DNA of 23,163 bases from an uncultured Acidimicrobiaceae bacterium (lineage in GTDB: Bacteria > Actinomycetota > Acidimicrobiia > Acidimicrobiales > Ilumatobacteraceae): positions 1 to 23,163 of the forward strand of contig CAIXHI010000313.1 of the NCBI GenBank assembly GCA_903919215.1, read 5' to 3'. Each line of letters starts with the position of its first letter. Positions within the stretch are counted from its first letter, which is position 1. Positions 7,243 through 13,815 of the stretch are shown here, one piece after another. The notes under the pieces were generated by a model that did not search any database, was not told the DNA's origin, and worked only from the letters and a program-made list of their open reading frames with translations. The position numbers were made by a program, and so were the translations under genes.

Positions 7243-8347
7243 AACGACCGACCCGACCCCGACGACGCAGGACCACGAGTTCGACGTCAAGGCGCGTACG
7301 CAAGCGCAGTTGGTGGTTCGCCGCTTCCTGCACCACCGCTTGGCGATGATCAGCCTCGTCGTCCTGGTGTTGATGGCGTTACTGGCGTTCGCCGGTGCTC
7401 GCGTGTGGGGCTACGACCACGCTCGCATCCCGCAGAACAACCTCGAGTCCTACAACGCACCCTCGCTCACCAAGCCGGCGGGTCGTTGTCGGCCGATTGA
7501 GACGGTCGCGGTGCCCACCAACACCGACCCTGGTGTCACCACCACGGTCGACCGCCTGGCGCCGGCACCCACCACGACGATCGCCGGCGCCACTGGCGAC
7601 ACCGGGGATTGGCGGGCGGACTTCATTGCCAAGTACCCGCGCGACCACGACCTCAGCTGTGCGCCGCACCTGTTCGGCACGAACCAGGTCGGCCAAGACC
7701 TGTTCGCCCAGACGCTACGCGGCACTCAGCGCAGTCTGCTGATCGCAATCATGGTCGCCATCGTCAGCACGACGCTTGGTGTCCTGATCGGTGCCGCTGC
7801 AGGGTTCTTCCGTGGCTGGCTCGACGCGGTCCTGATGCGCATGACCGACCTGATCCTCACCGTGCCCTACCTGGCAGTGGCGGCGGTGCTCGGCCGTAAG
7901 GTCAGCGGCGATACGTGGTGGGTCATCCCACTCATCCTTGGTGGCTTTGGTTGGATGGGGATCGCGCGCATCATCCGTGGCGAGTTCCTGTCACTGCGCG
8001 AAAAGGAGTTCGTCGAGGCTGCCCGTGCGTCGGGTGCCACGTCGAAGCGGATCATCTTCAAGCACATGCTCCCCAACGCGGTCGGCCCGATCATCGTCAA
8101 CGCGACGTTGTCGGTGGCCGGCGCGATCCTCGCCGAGACGGCGCTCTCGTTCCTCGGGCTCGGCGTCAAGTCGCCTGATGTCTCGCTCGGCTCGCTGGTC
8201 TCCGAGAACCAGACGGCGTTCTCGACGCACCCGTGGCTGTTCTGGTTTCCCGGCCTGTTCATCATCGTGATCGTGCTGTGCGTGAACTTCATTGGTGATG
8301 GTCTGCGCGATGCGTTCGATCCCAAGCAGAATCGGGTGAGGGCATGA
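7235..8347 (+). CDS. Peptide ABC transporter permease, DppC/OppC type
   Basis: 370 residues, against about 300 for typical DppC. It has an N-terminal cytoplasmic tail, membrane segment 1 at about residues 37-55, then an unusually long extracytoplasmic loop (about 56-147) that is Thr/Pro-rich and carries two cysteines, Cys85 and Cys142, which could form a disulfide. The family motif HLFGTNQVGQDLFAQ ends the loop, and the coupling loop is EFVEAARASGATSKRIIFKH. The start ATG overlaps the previous gene by 8 nt, and the stop overlaps the next start in ATGA, so the importer genes are translationally coupled. Confidence 0.93.
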   Translation: MSETTDPTPTTQDHEFDVKARTQAQLVVRRFLHHRLAMISLVVLVLMALLAFAGARVWGYDHARIPQNNLESYNAPSLTKPAGRCRPIETVAVPTNTDPGVTTTVDRLAPAPTTTIAGATGDTGDWRADFIAKYPRDHDLSCAPHLFGTNQVGQDLFAQTLRGTQRSLLIAIMVAIVSTTLGVLIGAAAGFFRGWLDAVLMRMTDLILTVPYLAVAAVLGRKVSGDTWWVIPLILGGFGWMGIARIIRGEFLSLREKEFVEAARASGATSKRIIFKHMLPNAVGPIIVNATLSVAGAILAETALSFLGLGVKSPDVSLGSLVSENQTAFSTHPWLFWFPGLFIIVIVLCVNFIGDGLRDAFDPKQNRVRA

Positions 8348-9390
8348 GCGCCGATTCGGAACTCCTGTTGGAGGTCGAGCACCTCACGGTCGATTTCCCC
8401 ACCGACGACGGGGTGGTGCACGCCACCCGCGACATCTCGTACACGCTGAGCCGTGGCGACGTGCTCGGCGTGGTGGGCGAGTCGGGTTCAGGCAAGTCGG
8501 TCAGCTCCTTGGCGGTCATGGGGTTGTTGCCGCCGACCGCCAGGGTCTCCGGCAGCGCCAAGTTCTGCGGTCAGGAACTGCTCGGCTCGCACGGCGCTGT
8601 GAAGTCGCTGCGCGGCAACAAGTTGGCGATGATCTTTCAGGATCCGATGACAGCGCTCAACCCCGTGTACACCGTGGGTGTGCAACTCCGCGAGGCGTTG
8701 CGTGTGCACAACCGGGAGATGCCGAAGCGCGAGATGACCGAGCGCTCGATCGATGCGCTCGAGCTGGTGGGCATCCCGAACCCCAAGGATGGCCTCGACT
8801 CGTTCCCGCACGAGTTCTCCGGCGGTATGCGCCAGCGGGCGATGATCGCCATGGCGATGATCAACGATCCCGACATCCTGATCGCCGATGAGCCCACCAC
8901 GGCACTCGATGTGACCGTGCAAGCGCAGATCCTGGAGACGCTCGAGCGGGTGCAGGCCCGCACCGGTGCCGCGATCATCCTGATCACGCACGACCTCGGC
9001 GTCATCGCCGGTATGGCCCAGCGTGTCTTGGTGATGTATGGCGGAGCGGTCGTCGAGTCCGGCTCGGTCGATGACATCTTCTATCGCACCTCGATGCCGT
9101 ACACCGCCGGTCTGCTGGGTTCGATGCCCGGTATCCACGCTCATGGCAGTCGCTTGCGGCCGATCCCCGGCAGTCCACCATCGCTCATCCGGATGCCGCC
9201 CGGCTGTTCCTTCGGGCCTCGCTGCCCGATGGTCACTGACGCGTGCCGCCTCGACGCCCCCGGCAAGTTCTCGTTGGTCGGTACGCAGACGCACGCATCG
9301 GCTTGCATCCGCCGCGACGAAGTGCTGGCGATGGATGACGCTCGCACCATGTTCGCTGCCACTCACGACACGGAGGTTGTTCGTGACTGA
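8344..9390 (+). CDS. Peptide ABC transporter ATP-binding protein, DppD/OppD type
   Basis: 348 residues. It powers import by ATP hydrolysis at the inner face of the membrane. The Walker A motif is GESGSGKS (45-52), followed by the Q-loop FQDPMTALNP, the signature FSGGMRQR, Walker B ILIADEPTTALD and the switch His in LITHDLG. The C-terminal extension contains PGCSFGPRCP, the oligopeptide/dipeptide transporter C-terminal domain whose cysteines often bind an iron-sulfur cluster in this family. It starts in an ATGA overlap with the preceding permease and overlaps the second ATPase by 8 nt. Confidence 0.95.
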   Translation: MSADSELLLEVEHLTVDFPTDDGVVHATRDISYTLSRGDVLGVVGESGSGKSVSSLAVMGLLPPTARVSGSAKFCGQELLGSHGAVKSLRGNKLAMIFQDPMTALNPVYTVGVQLREALRVHNREMPKREMTERSIDALELVGIPNPKDGLDSFPHEFSGGMRQRAMIAMAMINDPDILIADEPTTALDVTVQAQILETLERVQARTGAAIILITHDLGVIAGMAQRVLVMYGGAVVESGSVDDIFYRTSMPYTAGLLGSMPGIHAHGSRLRPIPGSPPSLIRMPPGCSFGPRCPMVTDACRLDAPGKFSLVGTQTHASACIRRDEVLAMDDARTMFAATHDTEVVRD

Positions 9391-10399
9391 CGAGATCGTC
9401 CTCGAAATCACCGATCTGGTGAAGGAGTTTCCGGTTCGCGGTGGCGGCATTTTCCGGCGGACTGTCGGCACCGTCCAGGCGGTCTCCGGGGTGTCGCTCA
9501 ACGTGGCCCGCGGTGAGACACTCGGTCTGGTGGGGGAGAGCGGCTGCGGCAAGTCCACGCTGGGCCGAGCAATCCTGCAGTTGCACAAGCCGACGTCAGG
9601 CTCGGTCAAGTTCGCGGGACAGGAACTGGTCGGCCTCAGCGAGTCCGACCTGCGCAAAGTACGTCGCGATCTGCAGATCGTGTTCCAAGACCCCTATGCC
9701 TCGCTGAACCCGAAGCTGCCGGTGAACGACATCGTCGCCGACCCGATGAAGGTGCACCATCAATACGGCGCCGGCGGACGCGAGCGTGTGGCCGAACTGC
9801 TGCGGCTGGTGGGTCTGAACCCCGAGCACGGAAACCGCTACCCGCACGAGTTCTCCGGTGGCCAACGTCAGCGCATCGGCATCGCTCGGGCCTTGGCGCT
9901 GCAGCCGCAGATGCTGGTGCTTGACGAGCCGGTCTCGGCGCTCGATGTGTCGGTGCAGGCCGGGGTGGTGAACCTGCTGGAGGAACTGCAGGACCGTCTG
10001 GGACTGTCGTTCCTGTTCATCGCTCACGACCTCTCGGTGGTGCGCCACATCTCTGACCGGGTGGCAGTGATGTACCTGGGCAAGATCGTCGAGATTGCGG
10101 ACTCCGAGGTGTTGTACGAAGCGGCGGCGCACCCGTACACGAAGGCACTCCTGTCGGCCGTGCCGATCGCCGACCCGAATGCCGAGCGCGCCCGCCAGCG
10201 GGTGGTGCTCACCGGCGATGTGCCCAGCCCGCTGAATCCGCCGTCCGGGTGCCGTTTCCGCACTCGCTGCCCAGTTGCCCAGGATCGTTGCGCCGTCGAG
10301 GAGCCAGCGTTGGAAGAGCGTGGTCAGGGCCACCCGGTGGCGTGCCACTTTCCAGCACTCGAACCCGTCGCAGTGGCCGTGCGTGGCGCCGCTCTGTGA
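9383..10399 (+). CDS. Peptide ABC transporter ATP-binding protein, DppF/OppF type
   Basis: 338 residues from GTG 9383. The frame is open far upstream, but GTG gives the expected N-terminus (MTDEIVLEITDLVKEFPVRGG) and is preceded by GGAGG (9372-9376) with 6-nt spacing. The Walker A motif is GESGCGKST (51-59), followed by FQDPYASLNPK, signature FSGGQRQR, Walker B MLVLDEPVSALD and the switch His in FIAHDLS. The C-terminal SGCRFRTRCPVAQDRC is the family's cysteine-containing tail. It pairs with the preceding ATPase as the second nucleotide-binding subunit. secG starts 24 bp downstream. Confidence 0.95.
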   Translation: MTDEIVLEITDLVKEFPVRGGGIFRRTVGTVQAVSGVSLNVARGETLGLVGESGCGKSTLGRAILQLHKPTSGSVKFAGQELVGLSESDLRKVRRDLQIVFQDPYASLNPKLPVNDIVADPMKVHHQYGAGGRERVAELLRLVGLNPEHGNRYPHEFSGGQRQRIGIARALALQPQMLVLDEPVSALDVSVQAGVVNLLEELQDRLGLSFLFIAHDLSVVRHISDRVAVMYLGKIVEIADSEVLYEAAAHPYTKALLSAVPIADPNAERARQRVVLTGDVPSPLNPPSGCRFRTRCPVAQDRCAVEEPALEERGQGHPVACHFPALEPVAVAVRGAAL

Positions 10400-10409
10400 C
10401 CTTGCCCGA

Positions 10410-10415
10410 TAGGAT
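10410..10415 (+). promoter_or_regulatory. Candidate -10 box or ribosome binding site before secG
   Basis: TAGGAT lies 8 nt before the secG GTG. It fits the TANNNT pattern seen at other genes here. The AGGA inside it (10411-10414, 9 nt from the GTG) could instead serve as a ribosome binding site. The two readings cannot be separated by eye. Confidence 0.3.
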
Positions 10416-10423
10416 TTCCGCTC

Positions 10424-10663
10424 GTGCGTGATTTCTTGCTGTATGTCTCCGTGATCCTGAACGTCATCGCCCTTCTGGGCATGGTGGCCGGTGTGCTCAT
10501 GCACAGCGGTCGCGGTGGTGGCCTCAGCGACATGTTCGGCGGCGGCGGCAGCACGGCCCTCGGCAGCACCGCTGCCGAGCGCAACCTCACCCGGATCACC
10601 TCGGTGTTCGGTGTGATCTGGATCGGAACGGTCCTCGCTCTGAGCTTCCTGTTGGTGCGTTGA
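10424..10663 (+). CDS. secG: Protein-export membrane protein SecG
   Basis: 79 residues, typical of actinobacterial SecG. It is the small accessory subunit of the SecYEG translocon. The N-terminal membrane segment (about residues 4-26) leads into the conserved MHSGRGGGLSDMFGGG loop, then SecG's second membrane segment (about 57-77). The GTG start gives the expected short N-terminus (MRDFLLYVS). It belongs to the conserved gap-pgk-tpiA-secG neighbourhood of Actinobacteria, although the peptide importer now separates it from tpiA. The 3' end of the gene contains the probable promoter of tRNA-Leu. Confidence 0.95.
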   Translation: MRDFLLYVSVILNVIALLGMVAGVLMHSGRGGGLSDMFGGGGSTALGSTAAERNLTRITSVFGVIWIGTVLALSFLLVR

Positions 10664-10680
10664 GCGCTCGCAGGTAGCCT
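10652..10680 (+). promoter_or_regulatory. Probable promoter of tRNA-Leu
   Basis: TTGGTG (10652-10657), a 17-nt spacer and TAGCCT (10675-10680) form a well-spaced promoter whose start would fall about 8 nt before the tRNA. It overlaps the secG stop region. Confidence 0.55.
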
Positions 10681-10694
10681 TCATGGCTCACCAC

Positions 10695-10778
10695 GTCGAA
10701 GTGGCGGAATAGGCAGACGCGCTAGCTTGAGGGGCTAGTGAACTTAGGTTCGTGGGGGTTCAAGTCCCCCCTTCGACA
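10695..10778 (+). tRNA. tRNA-Leu (anticodon GAG)
   Basis: An 84-nt class II tRNA. The acceptor stem GTCGAAG (10695-10701) pairs fully with CTTCGAC (10771-10777), with discriminator A at 10778. The anticodon stem CTAGC/GCTAG encloses a 7-nt loop with GAG at 10729-10731. The long variable arm GAAC-TTAG-GTTC (10740-10751) is typical of leucine tRNA. The T arm is GGGGG-TTCAAGT-CCCCC (10754-10770). The CCA end is not encoded. It reads CUC and CUU codons. Confidence 0.96.
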
Positions 10779-10790
10779 CACTGATGTAGA

Positions 10791-10818
10791 CAACGGCCGC
10801 CCTTCGGGGCGGCTGTTG
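10791..10818 (+). terminator. Hairpin terminator after tRNA-Leu
   Basis: A 12-bp stem (10791-10802 with 10807-10818, one G-T wobble) is closed by the stable TTCG loop. It begins 12 nt after the tRNA. The following bases CGTTGTGT are only weakly T-rich, as is common in high-GC genomes. Confidence 0.8.
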
Positions 10819-11364
10819 CGTTGTGTCGTCGAACGCTTCTGCCCTCAGGCGCGGGCCAACCGCTTCCGTTTCGCTGGGGTATGCCCACGCGTCGGCAGAA
10901 CTGCTGTCGGCCAGGCGATCAATCGCTGTTGTAGAACGGAGCCCGCCCACCGGCCCAGTGTGACAACCAGTGTGCAGCGATGAGGAGGACCATCACCCAT
11001 GGGACCAGCCCGCAATTCAACTGGAGCAGCCATCGGCCGATCAGCAGATGTGGGCCCTTATTGAGCCGTTCTTCTTCGAGCGGGGGCATCATGCCGTCCC
11101 GAACCTGCCGGACGCCGTTGCCGGGGCGAGCGTGGCTCGTGAGGCGCGAGGTGACGTGATGGCTCGCACTGTCCGATTCACGCTCGCGCTCCTCAATGTC
11201 GGCGTTCAGGCCGGGCACCACCCCATCTCATCGCCAACATTGGAAGGGCCGAGCACGTTGGCCGCTGACTCCTACACCACGTGATGGGACTCACCCCCCG
11301 GCGTCCCCGGTGGTGCTGTTACTGTGCGCCTCGCCACACAACTGTGGTGCTGTGGCAGACAAAT
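10819..11364 (+). other. About 550 bp with no convincing gene
   Basis: Several short frames are open on both strands, but none shows a clear family, start signal or neighbour coupling. One plus-strand frame (10970-11284, 104 codons) contains QMWALIEPFFFERG, vaguely like the start of IS5-group transposases, but nothing after it supports this. Just before the next gene lie the inverted repeat CCACA/TGTGG (11334-11338 and 11343-11347) and two copies of TGGTGCTGT (11311-11319 and 11345-11353), which may be regulatory. Confidence 0.5.
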
Positions 11365-11376
11365 AGGGGAGTTGCA

Positions 11377-11574
11377 ATGCCGGTTGTGCGAGCTCAGTTC
11401 TGGTCAGGTGCGTCCACCGAATCCAAGAACGCAATTGCTGCGGACATCACTGACGTGATGGTGGCGCATCTGTCCTGCCCTCGTTCGGCCGTCACGGTCA
11501 TTCTCGACGAGATCCAGAAGGACGACTGGTACATCGGTGGGGTCGACAGCGTCACGCTGACGGCGGCGCAGTAG
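11377..11574 (+). CDS. 4-oxalocrotonate tautomerase family protein with altered active site
   Basis: 65 residues after an AGGGGAG ribosome binding site (11365-11371, 5-nt spacing). The protein aligns without gaps to the 62-residue 4-oxalocrotonate tautomerase: after removal of Met, Pro1 would be the catalytic base (MPVVRAQF), and the C-terminal IGGV hairpin is conserved. However, the two substrate-binding arginines of the classical enzyme are missing: position 11 is Ala and position 39 is Thr, while position 50 is Trp instead of Phe. The enzyme is therefore likely a tautomerase-superfamily member with another substrate or reaction. The next gene starts 5 bp downstream, which suggests a shared pathway with the AMDase/maleate isomerase-like protein. 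Confidence 0.85.
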   Translation: MPVVRAQFWSGASTESKNAIAADITDVMVAHLSCPRSAVTVILDEIQKDDWYIGGVDSVTLTAAQ

Positions 11575-11579
11575 CGGCG

Positions 11580-12506
11580 ATGACCGCGCACATGCAGCAC
11601 ACCCGCGGTGCCCTGTCGGGCCGGACGTTTCATGTTCCAGACGTGGGCGTCGATGCACTTCCACCAGGTGTGATCGTCGATGGCCAGGTCGACGCTCGAT
11701 TCGTTCGGGCAGACGCGCCATCTGGCGGTGATCCCGATTCGCGCAGCTTTCGGCACCGGTTCGGCCTGATCGTCCCGGCAACGAACACGATCATGGAGCA
11801 GGAGCTCTGGAGTCTGCTCATCGGCAACGGAGCGTCGGCTGGGCTCGATGGAGTTGGGTTGCACACCACTCCGGTGGTGACGCCCAAGCCGGACATCAGT
11901 ACAGCCGCAGGTGTCGCCGAATTCCGAGCGGGCTTTCTCAGTGGCCTCGACGACGCAGCGCAGACGGCACTGCTCGGCACTCCGCAATACATGATCCTCG
12001 GCATGAGCCTCGAGCACATCTTGGTGGGGATGGACTCGATCAGCGAGACGATGGACAGGGTGGAGCACGGCTCCGACCTGGGATGGGCGACGTGGCACCA
12101 CGCCGTTCGCAGCGCTCTCGGGGTCCTGGGCGCGACGCGAATCGGGCTACTCACTCCGTTCGAGGCGAGTGGCAATGCCTCGGCCATCCGCATGTTCAAC
12201 GACATGGGTATCGATGTGGTGGCCAGTGTTGGGTTGGCGTGCAACAGCCTGCAAAAGCTCGCGCACTTGCCCGACTGGGCCAAGGAGCAGGCGATCACGG
12301 AAGTTCTGGCGACACCGGGCAACCGACTCGATGCGGTGGTGCAGTGCGGTACGGGAATGAGCATGCTGAACGTGATCGACCGGCTGGAAACGTCCACAGG
12401 TGTGCCGATCGTGGCGATCAACCCGACACTGCTGTGGTACGCGCTCCGTGAGAACGGATTCGCTCAGCCGCTACAAGGTGCAGGTCGACTCCTCAGGGAG
12501 CACTAG
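11580..12506 (+). CDS. Arylmalonate decarboxylase/maleate isomerase-like protein (Asp/Glu racemase superfamily)
   Basis: 308 residues. After an N-terminal extension of about 58 residues without recognisable family, the core starts with HRFGLIVPATNTIMEQE, the phosphate/carboxylate-loop signature of the maleate cis-trans isomerase and AMDase group. Family enzymes with two catalytic cysteines act as racemases or isomerases. Here the first position is Met142 (ILGMSLEH), while the second is Cys256 (VVQCGTGMS). A single cysteine at the second position is the arrangement of arylmalonate decarboxylase, so decarboxylase-like chemistry is possible. ATG 11580 follows the tautomerase stop by 5 bp. The N-terminal extension and the exact reaction remain uncertain; no alternative Met lies between it and the core. 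Confidence 0.75.
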   Translation: MTAHMQHTRGALSGRTFHVPDVGVDALPPGVIVDGQVDARFVRADAPSGGDPDSRSFRHRFGLIVPATNTIMEQELWSLLIGNGASAGLDGVGLHTTPVVTPKPDISTAAGVAEFRAGFLSGLDDAAQTALLGTPQYMILGMSLEHILVGMDSISETMDRVEHGSDLGWATWHHAVRSALGVLGATRIGLLTPFEASGNASAIRMFNDMGIDVVASVGLACNSLQKLAHLPDWAKEQAITEVLATPGNRLDAVVQCGTGMSMLNVIDRLETSTGVPIVAINPTLLWYALRENGFAQPLQGAGRLLREH

Positions 12507-12535
12507 CTCGGCGCCTCGTCCAGCGCTAGGGCGCG

Positions 12536-12564
12536 TTGCACCGCTAGCACTACCCGCCTACGCT
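12536..12564 (+). promoter_or_regulatory. Leaderless promoter of the CapA-like gene
   Basis: TTGCAC (12536-12541), a 17-nt spacer and TACGCT (12559-12564) are followed by exactly 6 nt and GTG 12571. Transcription would start at the start codon itself. No Shine-Dalgarno sequence is visible. This is the most complete example of the leaderless pattern in the window. Confidence 0.55.
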
Positions 12565-12570
12565 TCCGCG

Positions 12571-13815
12571 GTGACTTCACACGGGAAGACGCGTTTCCAA
12601 TGGGTTGCATCGTTCGCTCTCGGGTCCGCAGCGATGGTGCTGCTGGCTGCGTGCGGTGGTTCGTCAGCCGCCGCCGATCCAGACCCGACGATGGCGATGA
12701 GCCCGATCGTGTCGGCGAACTCGTCTGGCACGGCGGTCCCATCCGACGGTTCGACGGCCTCCACGTCGTCCATCGCCACCACGACCACACTTCCTGCCCG
12801 TCCGCAGGGCGAGGTCACGATGGCGTTCTCCGGCGACATCCTGATCCACTCCTCGGTCTGGGAGGACGCCGCCGCGAACGCTGGTGGCACGGGTTACGAC
12901 TTCGCGCCGATGTTCGCCGAAATCACACCGTTGGTGTCCAGCGTCGATCTCGGGGTCTGCCACCTGGAGGTGCCGATCGCTCCGGCTGGGAAGCAGCCCT
13001 CCACGTTTCCGCTGTACGGGGCACCAAAGGAACTCGTCGCCGGGATCCATTCGGCTGGCTACGACCGCTGCAGCAACGCAAGTAACCACTCACTCGATCA
13101 GGGTGTCGCCGGCATTGACGCCACGTTGGGGGCCCTCGATGAGATGGGCATGGGTCACGCCGGTATGGCGCGCACCCCAGACGAGATCGAGCCGAAGGTG
13201 TTCGCGGTTAACGGCGTGACGATGGCGCACCTGTCGTACACATGGGGGTACAACGGTCTCGACACACCGAAGGGTGAGTCGTGGCGTTCGGCGCTGAACA
13301 ACCCGAAGCGGATCATCAGCGACGCCAAGAAGGCCCGCGAGATGGGCGCCCAGTTTGTCGTCGTCAGCATGCACTGGGGCACCGAGCCGCTCGCCGAGGT
13401 GACCTCGGCACAACGCAAGCTCGCCGCCGAACTGACCGCCAGCGGGCAGATCGACCTCATCGTCGGCCACCACTCGCACATGATCCAGAAGATCGAGCAG
13501 GTCAACGGCGTGTGGGTCGTGTTCGGCATGGGCGACAGCCTCAGCGACTTGCCGACACGTGCGTACTTTCCACCCGCCACGCAGGATGGCGTCGTGGTGC
13601 TGATCACGATGCGCCTGGATTCGGCGACCGGAAAGCCCGTGGTGGCTGCACCGGTCGTGCACCCCACGTGGGTGGACAAGAACAACGGCCACGTCATCCA
13701 CGACGTGTTGCAGCAGTTGGCCCGCACTGATCTCAGCGCTGGACAGCGGGCTACCTACACCGAGTCGCTACGGCGAACTTCGCTGCAGGTCGGCGATTAC
13801 ATCACCCCGCACTGA
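12571..13815 (+). CDS. CapA-like lipoprotein (PGA_cap metallophosphoesterase fold)
   Basis: 414 residues from GTG 12571. A lipoprotein signal ends in VLLAAC with Cys28, followed by a Ser/Thr/Pro-rich linker to about residue 80. The CapA domain then shows its metal-site motifs in order: FSGDILIH (Asp89, His93), CHLEVPI, SNASNHSLDQG, VSMHWGTEP, IVGHHSHMIQ and VFGMGDSL. CapA takes part in poly-gamma-glutamate capsule export or anchoring in Bacillus, but capB and capC are absent here, and stand-alone CapA-domain proteins are widespread with unknown substrates. The frame is open upstream from 12400, but the signal peptide and the promoter fix the start. Its 3' end overlaps that of the acyltransferase gene on the other strand by 14 bp. 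Confidence 0.88.
   Translation: MTSHGKTRFQWVASFALGSAAMVLLAACGGSSAAADPDPTMAMSPIVSANSSGTAVPSDGSTASTSSIATTTTLPARPQGEVTMAFSGDILIHSSVWEDAAANAGGTGYDFAPMFAEITPLVSSVDLGVCHLEVPIAPAGKQPSTFPLYGAPKELVAGIHSAGYDRCSNASNHSLDQGVAGIDATLGALDEMGMGHAGMARTPDEIEPKVFAVNGVTMAHLSYTWGYNGLDTPKGESWRSALNNPKRIISDAKKAREMGAQFVVVSMHWGTEPLAEVTSAQRKLAAELTASGQIDLIVGHHSHMIQKIEQVNGVWVVFGMGDSLSDLPTRAYFPPATQDGVVVLITMRLDSATGKPVVAAPVVHPTWVDKNNGHVIHDVLQQLARTDLSAGQRATYTESLRRTSLQVGDYITPH

Noticed and set aside
10919..11221. 100-codon minus-strand frame with a hydrophobic stretch
   Set aside because: It has one possible membrane segment but no ribosome binding site, family or neighbour coupling. It remains possible but is unsupported.
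10970..11284. Transposase remnant in the plus-strand frame
   Set aside because: Only about 14 residues resemble an IS5-type N-terminus; there is no DDE region, terminal inverted repeat or target duplication.
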